Assembly (NCBI GenBank): GCA_902538855.1
Contig: CACBGS010000006.1
Span: 1-55,664 of the forward strand
DNA from: an uncultured Coxiella sp.
Lineage (GTDB): Bacteria; Pseudomonadota; Gammaproteobacteria; Comchoanobacterales; Comchoanobacteraceae
Length of the DNA stretch: 55,664 nucleotides
Direction of reading: 5' to 3'
Shown here piece by piece: positions 37,643 through 46,721 of the stretch; the stretch's first letter is position 1, and every line of letters starts with the position of its first letter. Below the pieces are notes generated by a model that was not told the origin of the DNA, searched no databases, and saw nothing but the letters and a program-made list of their open reading frames with translations. Position numbers and translations under genes: made by a program.

Positions 37643-38944
37643 ATGTCTCATTTTAAGGATCTTGGTTTATCTCCTACCAGGTTAGCATGTTTGCAAAAAC
37701 AAGGATTTACAACGCCAACCCCAATACAACAAAAATCTATACCATTGATTTTAACATCAAAAGATGACGTTGTGGCCAAGGCTAACACAGGTACAGGTAA
37801 GACAGCAGCCTTTGGTTTGCCTATTTTGGATCTGATTGATAATAACTCAACTAAAACACAAGTTTGTGTTTTAGTGCCTACAAGAGAGCTGGCTATTCAA
37901 GTCAGTAAAGCACTACAAACGTTTCTAGCAGGTGAAAAGTGCTCTATTGTCACCGTATATGGTGGCCAATCTATGTCTATGCAGATTAAAGCTTTAAAGA
38001 AGTCTGCAACGATAGTTGTAGGTACGCCTGGACGCGTGATGGATCATTTGCGTAGACAAACGTTAGATTTACAGTCTGTAGCACATTTTGTTCTAGATGA
38101 AGCTGATGAGATGTTAAATATGGGTTTTGTTGAAGATATAGAGACTATATTGGCGCAAACTAATGCACAAAGACGTATATATTTGTTTTCTGCTACTATG
38201 CCAAAGCGTATGCAATCTCTAATTAAGCGTTATCTTTCTAAACATGTGTTTATTGAAGTTCAAGCTACAAAAAGTAGTTTAGCTTCCATTGATCAGTACT
38301 TTTATGAAGTAAATATTAGAAATAAACTTTCATGTTTATTACGTATTATCAAGATGCAAAAGAGTTTTTATGGGGTTGTGTTTGCGCAAACGCGTAAAGA
38401 GGTTGATGAGGTTGTTGTGCAGCTTAAAGCCAATGGCTATTATGCGCAAGCGATTCATGGTGATATACAGCAGCGACAGCGTGAACAGGTGCTTAATCAA
38501 TTTCGCCAGGGTAAATGTAAAATATTGGTTGCAACTGATGTTGCCGCTAGAGGTATTGATGTACAGGGTCTTAATACTGTTATCAATTATTCTCTTGGTC
38601 AGAGTCCAGAGTCTTATGTACATAGAATAGGTCGTACGGGTCGTGCTGGTCAGAAAGGTGTTGCCATCAGTTTAGTAATGAATAATCAGATGCGTAGTTG
38701 GTCTTTTATCCAGCGTATTAATAAGTTACAAGTGACGAAGCGTAAAATTCCTAGTGAACAGGATGTACAAGATTACCAGAAAAAGCAGATGTTAGCAGAT
38801 TTAGATAGTTATATGAAATCTGATGTGGATTGTAAAAGTTTTAAAACGGTTGCCGGTAAACTTTTATCTGAGAATTCACCTACACATGTAGTATCTGCTT
38901 TATTATCTTACTTAGCAGATACTGAGGTCGGTAGTTTAGCTTAG
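37643..38944 (+). CDS. deaD: DEAD-box RNA helicase, DeaD/CsdA-like with short C-terminus
   Basis: This ATP-dependent RNA helicase probably acts in ribosome assembly or RNA decay. Visible motifs run in order: the Q-motif (GFTTPTPIQQ), AKANTGTGKT, PTRELAIQV, VGTPGRV, LDEADEML, FSATMP, VATDVAARGID and YVHRIGRTGRAG. The stretch YGGQSMSMQIKAL and the end of the helical region (about residues 375-430) match E. coli DeaD/CsdA. At 433 residues it lacks the C-terminal RNA-binding domain and basic tail of the 629-residue E. coli protein. A TATAAT lies at 37603-37608, but the -35 element is poor. A hairpin terminator overlaps its stop. Confidence 0.9.
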   Translation: MSHFKDLGLSPTRLACLQKQGFTTPTPIQQKSIPLILTSKDDVVAKANTGTGKTAAFGLPILDLIDNNSTKTQVCVLVPTRELAIQVSKALQTFLAGEKCSIVTVYGGQSMSMQIKALKKSATIVVGTPGRVMDHLRRQTLDLQSVAHFVLDEADEMLNMGFVEDIETILAQTNAQRRIYLFSATMPKRMQSLIKRYLSKHVFIEVQATKSSLASIDQYFYEVNIRNKLSCLLRIIKMQKSFYGVVFAQTRKEVDEVVVQLKANGYYAQAIHGDIQQRQREQVLNQFRQGKCKILVATDVAARGIDVQGLNTVINYSLGQSPESYVHRIGRTGRAGQKGVAISLVMNNQMRSWSFIQRINKLQVTKRKIPSEQDVQDYQKKQMLADLDSYMKSDVDCKSFKTVAGKLLSENSPTHVVSALLSYLADTEVGSLA

Positions 38945-38977
38945 TATTGGGCTAAACTTAAACTACCATGCTTATTT
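38930..38977 (+). terminator. Possible terminator after the DEAD-box helicase
   Basis: GGTAGTTTA (38930-38938) can pair with TAAACTACC (38959-38967), or AGTTTAGC (38933-38940) with GCTAAACT (38951-38958). The two pairings exclude each other. A short T-run follows at 38973-38977. The stem includes the stop codon of the helicase. Confidence 0.4.
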
Positions 38978-38982
38978 TTGTG

Positions 38983-40233
38983 CTACTGTCTAAGGTCTCT
39001 GTGTTGTCTTGGTTCAGGTCTAGCAGGATTTAGTATATCTGTTAGTTTAAGACAATTCTCTTGCTTGGTTTTATTATCTAGGTATGTAATGTGACCAATA
39101 TTCTCAAGATCCATAAGTAGGTGTTGGATATCATCTATACGTTCGTAGTCGATGGCAATGTCATCCATGTTTAGCTTGTTATGATCTCTGGGATTGCATT
39201 GGTATTGCTTGATGAATGCATTTATTTTTTCCTGTTCATAACAGTATCCAGTATAGCTACTATCCTCCTTAGTTATTTTAGTTGGGCAGAGTGGTAGTTC
39301 TTTGCTTAGTGGACATAGTAGTTGTGGGAAATGTTTTTTTATAGCAGATTTTATTTTTTGTACTTCTGCGGTTGTTCTATTCTTTGGGTTATAATTAATA
39401 TAACTCTGGTATTGTGGTAGTCCTTGAATTTTATTTTTATCAGGTAATATACCTGTTCTGCATATAGTAGCTATTGCTTGATTCATTTGTTTTATTTGCT
39501 CTTGGTCTATGCTGGCGTGGATAATTTTTGCTCTATTGGTTGGTATTTTATTGCCTAGTTTTGTTCTGCATAACTTTTTGAGAATATCTGTTTGTTGTTT
39601 TATACATTTAGGTAGGTTGATGGCATTGTTGGGTCCTAGTGAGTTAGCACAAATGTGCCCATATGTGTTTGTGCCATCTGTGTTTGTGCCAATAAGTTTT
39701 ATGGGTAATTCTAATATAGATAGGCTAATGGGGCATAGCCAAGAAATAGGCTCGGTTGTTTCCATTTCTTCAAGAGATTTTTTCAACTTTTGTATGTCTT
39801 TTGTTGCTAAATGAATAGGGTAATACACGCTTTGGTTAAGTTTTGGAATATGCTCAGCTTTTGGGTAGGTAAGTTTTATTGCGGGTGGTTTTTTTATAAT
39901 GGCTCGGTTTGCTGCTTTGCTCGGTATATTGCTTTTGCTGTTGCTTCCTAAATAGCTTTGTAGTTTGCCTACTAGGGCCTGTATACTATTAACTAGCTTA
40001 TTAATTTTATCCTCGATGCCAAATAGTTTTTTGTATCCTTGTTGCTCTCTCATTTCGTCATAAATGCTCATTATGACTAATATGCCTATGCTAATATGGA
40101 AGAATTGATTGCTGAATATACTTTCTGCAAGTATAAATATTTTAGTATTTATACTTAGTTCTATGTTTTTAAGTATGTGCTGAGTTAATATAAGGGCTTG
40201 TAGGTGGATGTTGTCGATTATAGTTGTTAGCAT
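38983..40233 (-). CDS. Membrane-anchored protein with two U-box-like modules
   Basis: I recognise no full-length family, but two segments resemble the U-box, the RING-like fold of eukaryotic E3 ubiquitin ligases. Module 2 (about residues 305-360) reads CPLSKELPLCP, then GYCYEQEKINAFI, then NPRDHNKLNMDDI. This follows the U-box plan CPI-x-PV-x-G-x-Y-x-x-x-I-x-x-W/F-I-x-P-x-L. Module 1 (about 165-210) reads CPISLSILELPIKL with TYGHICANSL and is less complete. The first 60 residues are hydrophobic in two stretches and probably anchor the protein. Two U-boxes also occur in the Legionella effector LubX. The U-box reading is a pattern match by eye and needs structural support; no signal peptide or partner gene helps. 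Confidence 0.6.
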   Translation of the reverse strand: MLTTIIDNIHLQALILTQHILKNIELSINTKIFILAESIFSNQFFHISIGILVIMSIYDEMREQQGYKKLFGIEDKINKLVNSIQALVGKLQSYLGSNSKSNIPSKAANRAIIKKPPAIKLTYPKAEHIPKLNQSVYYPIHLATKDIQKLKKSLEEMETTEPISWLCPISLSILELPIKLIGTNTDGTNTYGHICANSLGPNNAINLPKCIKQQTDILKKLCRTKLGNKIPTNRAKIIHASIDQEQIKQMNQAIATICRTGILPDKNKIQGLPQYQSYINYNPKNRTTAEVQKIKSAIKKHFPQLLCPLSKELPLCPTKITKEDSSYTGYCYEQEKINAFIKQYQCNPRDHNKLNMDDIAIDYERIDDIQHLLMDLENIGHITYLDNKTKQENCLKLTDILNPARPEPRQHRDLRQ

Positions 40234-40294
40234 ATTATATTCATAGTAGTTTTGAATATACTAGCTTTTTAACAGATCTTAGTCAAAAAATTTG

Positions 40295-41592
40295 TTAAGT
40301 GGGAGTTATATCTTGTTTTAGGTTTAGATAAATCGGAATACCACTGGCAGTGATTAAGAGACATATCACAATATGCATCAAAGGACTATTGATAAGTAGG
40401 GTAAGGCAGAATAATGAGGCTGTTATTGCGTAAAAGCATGGCAGGTTAACAATGTTTTTCTGTTCTTCATAGACTACTTTGATCAGTGCTAGGCAGCAGA
40501 GGGTATAGATGAATAGATAAGCAGTGACAGAAAGCTCGATTATAGTGGCTACTTGATTGGCTATATTGGCATCGGCACTGGCGATAATAATGGGTATATT
40601 GATGGCTGCAGATATAATAATTCCCCAGGTTGGTGCCCCGTGTTGATTGGTTTGGGTAAATAGCTTGGGTAGTAGTTTATCTTTGGCTATACCATATGCT
40701 ATTTGTCCATTAGTAAGAAACCAGGCATTCATGTTGGAAAGACAAACTAAAACGGCAAAAATTGCAAATAATTGGTGCCAGTTACCACTGAATACATATT
40801 GTGCAGCTAGTACGTAAGGTGCTTGTGATTGTTGCAGCTCGTTATTAGGGATTAGGCCCATAAGTGCAGTTGAGTTTACTAGATAGAGTATTAGTACTGT
40901 TAAGGTGCCAATGGTAATAGCCATAGGGATATTTTTTTAGGGTTATCTACTGACTCAGCAGGTGCAGTTGCTGCTTCGAGGCCAATAAATGCCCAAAAGG
41001 TTAGAGCGCAGCTTTTGGTGATACTGGTAAGGCTATTGAGTTCATCTCCTGTATTAAAACTTATATACTCGCTATTAAGCAGTGTTAGTGCGCATGCTGG
41101 AAGTAGCACAAGAGTGCATACTTTGATGATAGCAAGTAATGTTTCAAATTTTCCTGATGTATATACGCCTTGTAAATTTAATAATGTGATTATAATGCAT
41201 AATATAACTTGATAGAGAATAGCTGCGTAAATAGATGGCATGCCAATAATTGGACTTAAGTAGCCTATAGCTGTAGCAATAACTGAAGCGGTACTGACTG
41301 CGGAAATAAGCCAATAGGTCCATCCTGTGAAAAATGAGGCTGTTCTTCCAAATGCTTTATCAACAAAAACATGGGCTCCGCCTGTTTTTGGAAAACGCTC
41401 TACCAGTTCAGCAAATACTCTTGCAAGTAAGATGGCGCCAAAACCAGAACAAATCCAGCCTATAAGAGCGTAGCCGTGGAATGGTGCTAGGCTTGCTGGT
41501 AATACAAATACTCCAGAACCGACTTGGCTACCAATTACAAGAGCTAAAATGGCCCAAAAGTCCATTTTTTTAGAGGGGCTACTAGCTTGCAT
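40295..41592 (-). pseudogene. APC-family amino-acid permease, interrupted by a frameshift
   Basis: Two overlapping frames together make one complete permease of about 430 residues, related to AdiC-like transporters. The 5' part (41592 down to 40900) carries GSQVGSGVFVLPASLAP, FPKTGGAHVFVDKAFG and FWAFIGLEAATAPAESVDNPKK. The 3' part (from about 40930 down to 40295) continues with IPMAITIGTLTVLILYL and ALMGLIPNN. The break lies at a run of seven A on the coding strand (40932-40938), where eight would restore the normal NPKKNIP. Both parts keep good membrane helices and conserved motifs, so the lesion is recent, is a sequencing slip, or is corrected by polymerase slippage on the run. Confidence 0.8.
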
Positions 41593-41660
41593 GCTGTGAT
41601 AAATTCCAATAAATTTGTGAATATGATAACATGTTTATGTGTTTGTGTAAATGTGTTTTT

Positions 41661-42893
41661 TTACGAAGTGGCTGTCTTCATGTTTTTTACTGCGTTGCTA
41701 TAAACTATGCCATTTTGGAAGGCCCATAGTAATAGGCTGCTGATTATATTTAACGTCAGTGTAATGATTGCCAAGGATAATATTGTGTTATCATAATAAT
41801 GCACTACCAAGTCGCCTATGCTGTGTGCTGCCAAAAACTTATAACAGCTAATCATAGCAAAAGTAGTGCCCGGTATATCTTTGAATGGTGCCATGGTGCC
41901 ACCGATGCCAGCGCCAACCATAAAAGCAGCGCCCCATATCATAAGTAATATCCCAGGATGAATACATAGTATGCTTACACTAGAGGTAAGCCAATAACAA
42001 ATAAGTAAATAAATAGCACCTAGGGCATGAAAACCAAGGCCTATAAATAATGTGTTTAAAATACCAACACGCATGATACTTTGTCCACAAACATAGCTGC
42101 CAATGAAAAACGCAAGGCCACAGGTTCCATAGAGCATCCCGTATTCAAGTGTGCTAAAGCCCATTACTTCTATATAAAGATAGGATGAAATACAGTAGTA
42201 TGCAAAGAAGGTGCCAATGCCTATCGCTGCTGGTAATGTGAATAATTGATAATTAACATGTTTAAATACACGTATGTATTCATTGATTATCTGTTTGTTA
42301 TCTGCCGTTTTCGGTGCTGTTTCTACAGCTAATATTCTATAGCAGCAATAACTTAGTGCGCAGCTTATGGCCAGGGTTGAGAATATGTATTGCCAGCCAA
42401 ATAGACTGCCGATTATGGTGCCTAGAGAAGGTGCAATAATGGCAGATATAGAATTAGATATATTTAAGTAACTGAACATTGCTGCACTATCATTATCGTC
42501 TTCGTAAATATCTCTTATGGTTGCAAAGCAACAGAGATAACTGCCGCATGATCCAATAGCTTGTAATGTTCTGCCTAGAATGAGAGCATTGTAGCTGGTT
42601 GCGAAATAGCAGATACAGTTAGCAGTAATGAATATGGCTATGGCACTTTGTAGAACATTTAGGCGTCCATATCTATCACTTAATGGCCCAAAAACTAATT
42701 GTCCAATACCACAAAACAACATGAATAGACTATTGGTATATTGCATTTGCTGCATTGAGCTATTAAGATCATGTCCAATTTTGGGTAGTAAAGGGATATA
42801 TAAATCTAATGAAAAGGAATAAAATGATACTAACGGTATCATCATAATAATCGTAAGCAGCGGTGAGTGCGGCCATTTCTTTAGTGCGTTCAT
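41661..42893 (-). CDS. MFS transporter, Bcr/CflA-like
   Basis: This 12-helix major facilitator protein resembles the Bcr/CflA drug exporters. SFSLDLYIPLLPKIGHDL near residues 27-44 matches the family start. The MFS loop motif GPLSDRYGRLNVL is near residues 70-82, followed by GRTLQAIGSCGSYLC near 110-124. The 410-residue length is usual. The next reverse-strand gene upstream is a second, divergent member. In intracellular bacteria such transporters can also carry nutrients or metabolites, so the substrate cannot be named from sequence. Confidence 0.85.
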   Translation of the reverse strand: MNALKKWPHSPLLTIIMMIPLVSFYSFSLDLYIPLLPKIGHDLNSSMQQMQYTNSLFMLFCGIGQLVFGPLSDRYGRLNVLQSAIAIFITANCICYFATSYNALILGRTLQAIGSCGSYLCCFATIRDIYEDDNDSAAMFSYLNISNSISAIIAPSLGTIIGSLFGWQYIFSTLAISCALSYCCYRILAVETAPKTADNKQIINEYIRVFKHVNYQLFTLPAAIGIGTFFAYYCISSYLYIEVMGFSTLEYGMLYGTCGLAFFIGSYVCGQSIMRVGILNTLFIGLGFHALGAIYLLICYWLTSSVSILCIHPGILLMIWGAAFMVGAGIGGTMAPFKDIPGTTFAMISCYKFLAAHSIGDLVVHYYDNTILSLAIITLTLNIISSLLLWAFQNGIVYSNAVKNMKTATS

Positions 42894-42996
42894 CAGTGTT
42901 ATCCTCGGATATTATATTATTATATATTAATAAATTATTAACAATATATATTTTAAATATAAAACATATATTAGTCAATAACTTATTGCTAATTAA

Positions 42997-44190
42997 TCAG
43001 CTGTTTTCTTTTTTGATATACATGGTTATCTTCAAAGTGTAATTAAGCCAGCATAAGACGCTAGTTATGGTTAAAATACATCCAAGTGCAGTAGCGCTGC
43101 TTTCAGGTAATGGTGCTAGTATAAATGCAGATAGGCTAGAACCTAGTAACTGTAAACTACCGTAGGCTGCGTTAGCATAACCAGATTGTTCGTGAAAGGG
43201 TGCAAATGCTTCTATGTAGTAGTTGGGCCATAGAAATGAGGATGCAAGAAAATAAACAAACATACATGCGATAATAATATCTATATTAAAACCATAGTAG
43301 TACTCAGAGACTATGAGTGTTAGTCCAGATAAAGTCATTAGAGTCCATGCGAATTTGAATATAGTGGATATTTCAAAGTATTTTATAGCAAGAGAATTTA
43401 AAAATCCTCCAATTATCATTGATGTTAGTGTTACATATAGCATCATTAGGCCGAATTCAGAAGGTGACCAACCAGCATTGGTGATAACAAATATGGGTAA
43501 GGTGATAATCCATGCAAAGTAGCCCAGCATGGTTAGCATTGTACAATAGGCGTAGCCCCTGAATGGTGTATGACTTAAGATCAGTTTGTAGATGCGTTTG
43601 ATATAGTGTAGTTCTAGTCTGCTTGGATGTAAGTGATGGTTAGTTTCCTTATAACCAATTAATACCTGAATGGTACAGCAAATAAAACTTGCCAGTAAAA
43701 AAATAAAGTTTGCTTGCCAATAGAAGTTTTCTTCAAGATAGCCACCAAGTAGTGGTGCGCATGGTATCATAATACTATACATTAGTGCCGCATATGCACC
43801 GCGCTCTGATAATTGTTTGCCGCTGTAGCAGTCACTAAATATACATCTGTATAATGAGCCGCAGCCAACGCCAATGCCCATGATGAGTATGCCGATATTA
43901 AGAGTCAATAAACTTTTTGCGACACAACATATGCTACTACCTATTATTGATAAGCTAAGGCCTATAAGCAGAGATTTTTTTCTACCAATACCTTCTGATA
44001 TTGGTCCATAGATTAATTGTGAAAAAGCACAGCCAGCCATCATAATACTCATGGACAATTGTATTTGATCTGCACTGGTATCAAAAAAAATTGCCATACT
44101 CGGAAATGACGGGGTAAATATATCGCAAGCAATGCTGGTAATGGATGCTAAAATACATCCAAGTAAAAATGTGCTAATACAGTCTTTCAT
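42997..44190 (-). CDS. MFS transporter, Bcr/CflA-like (second copy)
   Basis: This 397-residue, 12-helix protein belongs to the same family as its neighbour at 41661 but is clearly divergent. It begins with SIACDIFTPSFPSMAIFFDTS (seen here as two adjoining motifs) and the loop motif GPISEGIGRKKSLLIG near residues 63-78. MGIGVGCGSLYRC replaces the usual R-x-x-Q-G stretch. AGGG lies close before the ATG, and a promoter is found 64 bases upstream of it. The pair likely arose by an old duplication. The substrate is unknown. Confidence 0.82.
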   Translation of the reverse strand: MKDCISTFLLGCILASITSIACDIFTPSFPSMAIFFDTSADQIQLSMSIMMAGCAFSQLIYGPISEGIGRKKSLLIGLSLSIIGSSICCVAKSLLTLNIGILIMGIGVGCGSLYRCIFSDCYSGKQLSERGAYAALMYSIMIPCAPLLGGYLEENFYWQANFIFLLASFICCTIQVLIGYKETNHHLHPSRLELHYIKRIYKLILSHTPFRGYAYCTMLTMLGYFAWIITLPIFVITNAGWSPSEFGLMMLYVTLTSMIIGGFLNSLAIKYFEISTIFKFAWTLMTLSGLTLIVSEYYYGFNIDIIIACMFVYFLASSFLWPNYYIEAFAPFHEQSGYANAAYGSLQLLGSSLSAFILAPLPESSATALGCILTITSVLCWLNYTLKITMYIKKENS

Positions 44191-44260
44191 TGCCCTCTAT
44201 GATGTTGGTTGACATGATTTATACGCTCTAAAACCTACAGAAATTACCTGTTGTTTGGGC

Positions 44261-44289
44261 ATAATAAAATTATGTTGCTTGTTATACAA
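44261..44289 (-). promoter_or_regulatory. Promoter for the second MFS transporter
   Basis: On the reverse strand TTGTAT (44289-44284) and TATTAT (44266-44261) are 17 bases apart. Transcription would begin near 44254, leaving a leader of about 64 bases before the ATG at 44190. Confidence 0.5.
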
Positions 44290-44394
44290 TACTTATGTTC
44301 ACTTTTTTTTGTATGTGCGCTAAAGTGTCTAATTTTAAAGGTTATTTTATACTACATTTGCTACTAGTATTTCAATACTTTTATGCAATTATTT

Positions 44395-45408
44395 CTATAA
44401 ATTCGCGCTAAAACTTTTTTCAGGCTGATTAATAAATTTTTGCATTAGTTTGAGGATGGCTTTATTAGCACTAGGATCACTAAATTGACCTATGTGTATA
44501 TGGTTAGATACGTCAAGACTATTGGGTGCTGTATATATTTTACTGATTTTAGCATTGTGGTATTTGTTAGTGTATTTATCGATTAATTTATGACTGACTG
44601 ATAAGTCATGCTTGGAGTAAATTATTAGCATAGGTATGCGAATACTATCGTTATCAATATTACGTGCTTGATTAACTACATGCATAACATGTTGGACTGC
44701 CTCTAATGGGAAGATCTCTGTTGCCGTAGCATCTATTTTATTTTGATAGAGCTTTTTCAGTTTGATTTCTTCTTTGTTGAGTTTACTTTTACCTATACGG
44801 CTTTTTGGTCCGTGGATTTTTTTAGCTAGATCTAACCCTCCTGGCCAAAGTAGAGCTTCAGAGAGAGTGTTTTTAGGGCCGTAGTTAGGTGAGAGTAGTA
44901 TAGCACTATGGTAGTATTCTTGCGGTTCTTCACTGAGTTGTTTAATCAATGCGGGGCATCCTGTAGAATGACAAACAACAATTACTTTTTTACCTATTTT
45001 TTTTCCTATTTCTAGAGCTTCTTGGGTATCATATAGCCAGTTTTCAGCAGTTGCCTCATGAATATGTTGGCTAGGCTGTCCGTGACCTCTGATTCTTGTA
45101 GCGAAGTAGTTAGCTTTAAATTTATGCGCAAGGTTTGAAAGAGCAGGTTCTTGTACTAGTCTTGATCCAGCAAATCCATGTATAAATACAAGACTGTATT
45201 CACTTTTTTTATTTACTGCGGTATACCAAAAAATTTTCTTTTGTGTGTTTGGTTTTAGATTAGCTACTTGTTTCTCATTATTTATTACGTAGCTATTTAC
45301 ATCATCGGGTATTATAATAGTTGGTTTTGCAAGTGGTTTATGATTGCAGCCGTATAATGTGAACGACATAACAAGTACTAGTAGCAAAGATTGGGCAGTT
45401 ACTGGCAT
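44395..45408 (-). CDS. Lipoprotein alpha/beta hydrolase (S33/lysophospholipase-like)
   Basis: The 337-residue protein starts with a lipoprotein signal ending in LYGC (Cys21), so it should be lipid-anchored in the envelope. The hydrolase fold follows: oxyanion strand SLVFIHGFAGSR near residues 72-83, the RIRGHGQPSQH loop, and the nucleophile elbow VVCHSTGCP with Ser148. The first glycine of the usual GxSxG is Cys. A likely acid is in YSKHDLSVSH and a likely base in SNHIHIGQF. The substrate cannot be fixed; lipid esters or peptides are both possible for this family. A promoter with TTGACT lies upstream. Confidence 0.82.
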   Translation of the reverse strand: MPVTAQSLLLVLVMSFTLYGCNHKPLAKPTIIIPDDVNSYVINNEKQVANLKPNTQKKIFWYTAVNKKSEYSLVFIHGFAGSRLVQEPALSNLAHKFKANYFATRIRGHGQPSQHIHEATAENWLYDTQEALEIGKKIGKKVIVVCHSTGCPALIKQLSEEPQEYYHSAILLSPNYGPKNTLSEALLWPGGLDLAKKIHGPKSRIGKSKLNKEEIKLKKLYQNKIDATATEIFPLEAVQHVMHVVNQARNIDNDSIRIPMLIIYSKHDLSVSHKLIDKYTNKYHNAKISKIYTAPNSLDVSNHIHIGQFSDPSANKAILKLMQKFINQPEKSFSANL

Positions 45409-45436
45409 GCTGCATAAATTAATAGGAATAATTTAT

Positions 45437-45465
45437 ATGGTATGTGTATTTAATTTTTTAGTCAA
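45437..45465 (-). promoter_or_regulatory. Promoter for the lipoprotein hydrolase
   Basis: On the reverse strand TTGACT (45465-45460) and TACCAT (45442-45437) are 17 bases apart. The -35 is one base from consensus; the -10 is weaker. Confidence 0.4.
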
Positions 45466-45481
45466 TATACCTGTATACGTA

Positions 45482-45510
45482 AAGTAGCCAAGTTTTTAGC
45501 TTGGCTACTT
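45482..45510 (-). terminator. Terminator after the first small membrane paralog
   Basis: AAGTAGCCAAG and CTTGGCTACTT form a perfect 11-base stem with a 7-base loop, 34 bases beyond the stop of the gene at 45544. The T-run after it is short on the reverse strand. Confidence 0.65.
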
Positions 45511-45543
45511 AATACAACTATTAATATTGTTTGCTTCTTAGTT

Positions 45544-45954
45544 TTAGAATAACCAAAGAGGGTTGATTATATATATAATCGTTGCAAATGCTAAGGCACC
45601 GATTATGATAAGAAACATTTTAAAATGTATTTGTGTTTTACTTTCATTGATCATTGCAGTGACAAGTTTTTCCATGTTTTTACTGCTATGAATTGGTAGT
45701 AGCATAGCCATGTATACACAAGACCAAAACCAGCCTGTTGCTACTAAAGTTGTAAAACTAGTTAGTCCAGATAATATCATGCCAACAAGGACCACTGCGC
45801 CAACAGAGATTGCCTCACTCATCATAAAGTTACTAGTAATCCAAGTGTTCATTTGTTTACTGTAGTTAGACATGCTTTTAGGGTAGCAAATGAATAAAAC
45901 TATTTTTGTAAATACTGCTAGAGCAAATAATAGTGCGAGTAAAGAGAGTAGCAT
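45544..45954 (-). CDS. Small four-helix membrane protein (tandem paralog 1)
   Basis: Function unknown. The 136-residue protein begins MLLSLLALLFALAVF, shared almost exactly with the next gene (46140-46553). It has about four hydrophobic segments, near residues 1-22, 48-65, 68-88 and 110-134. Shared marks are SVGAVVLVGMI, LTSFTTLVATGWFW and IINPLWLF at the very end. It has no charged motif suggesting an enzyme. Each copy carries its own terminator, so the duplication included regulatory DNA. Confidence 0.75.
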   Translation of the reverse strand: MLLSLLALLFALAVFTKIVLFICYPKSMSNYSKQMNTWITSNFMMSEAISVGAVVLVGMILSGLTSFTTLVATGWFWSCVYMAMLLPIHSSKNMEKLVTAMINESKTQIHFKMFLIIIGALAFATIIYIINPLWLF

Positions 45955-46079
45955 AAATGTTCCAAGTTGTGTTTCATTCTGGGTATAGCACAGTTTTAAA
46001 AGATTGCATGAATTTTTTTATTTTTTTTTTACTAAGTTTTATACTGGGTCATTTTATAGTTAGATTTTTGTTTTAACAT

Positions 46080-46127
46080 AAAAAACCTAGTAGCAAGGTA
46101 GGCTGTTTTGCGCTACCTTGTACTAGG
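46080..46127 (-). terminator. Rho-independent terminator after the second small membrane paralog
   Basis: CCTAGTA-G-CAAGGTAG and CTACCTTG-TACTAGG form a 15-pair stem with one bulged base (46086-46127). On the reverse strand it is followed by six T. It begins 13 bases beyond the stop of the gene at 46140. Confidence 0.85.
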
Positions 46128-46139
46128 GGAGAGTGCTGT

Positions 46140-46553
46140 TTATACAAACAACCACATTGGATTGATAAGGTATAGTATTGTTGCTAATGCAAGTGCAACA
46201 CTAATTACAAGATACATATTAAGGTGCTGTTGTACTTTTGTATCAGTGATGATTGTGTCAACTATTTTGCTGATGGTTTTTTGTGCATATATGGGTTGTA
46301 ATATTGCTAAGCAGAAGCATACCCAGAACCAACCAGAGGCAACTAGAGTTTCAAAGCTGGTTACGCTTGCTATTATCATGCCACTGAGTACCACAGTGCC
46401 AATAGATAATATTTGGCTGAGTAGATAATTTTCTTCTACCCATGCAAAGATTACTTTACACCATTTTAGTAAACAATCAGGGTAAAAAACTAATAAAGTC
46501 ATTTCTGCAAGAACTGCAAAAGCAAATAAAAGTGCCAGTAATGAAAGAAGCAT
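46140..46553 (-). CDS. Small four-helix membrane protein (tandem paralog 2)
   Basis: Function unknown. The 137-residue protein is a clear paralog of the 45544 gene. They share the first eleven residues, MLLSLLALLFA, then SIGTVVLSGMI, SVTSFETLVASGWFW and the ending LINPMWLF. About four membrane segments lie at matching places. The middle loop (about residues 24-46) differs most and holds two cysteines. It is transcribed away from the hypothetical gene at 46722 with a gap of 168 bases and has a strong terminator. Confidence 0.75.
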   Translation of the reverse strand: MLLSLLALLFAFAVLAEMTLLVFYPDCLLKWCKVIFAWVEENYLLSQILSIGTVVLSGMIIASVTSFETLVASGWFWVCFCLAILQPIYAQKTISKIVDTIITDTKVQQHLNMYLVISVALALATILYLINPMWLFV

Positions 46554-46721
46554 AAGTGTGGTCCAAGTAATGTAATCACTTTTTGTATAGCATAGTTTTC
46601 TATAATTGCTGTTTTTTTTACAATTACTTTGAAAAACTGGCTGCTGATTATGAGGTTACTCTTTCTTATATATTTAGATTTTCTAGTGTGGTTGTTAATT
46701 GTACAATTAATATTATGGCTT

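Noticed and set aside
40295-41592. Reading the permease as two separate functional genes
   Set aside because: The two frames abut inside one conserved motif (NPKK/IP) at a homopolymer, so they are one interrupted gene.
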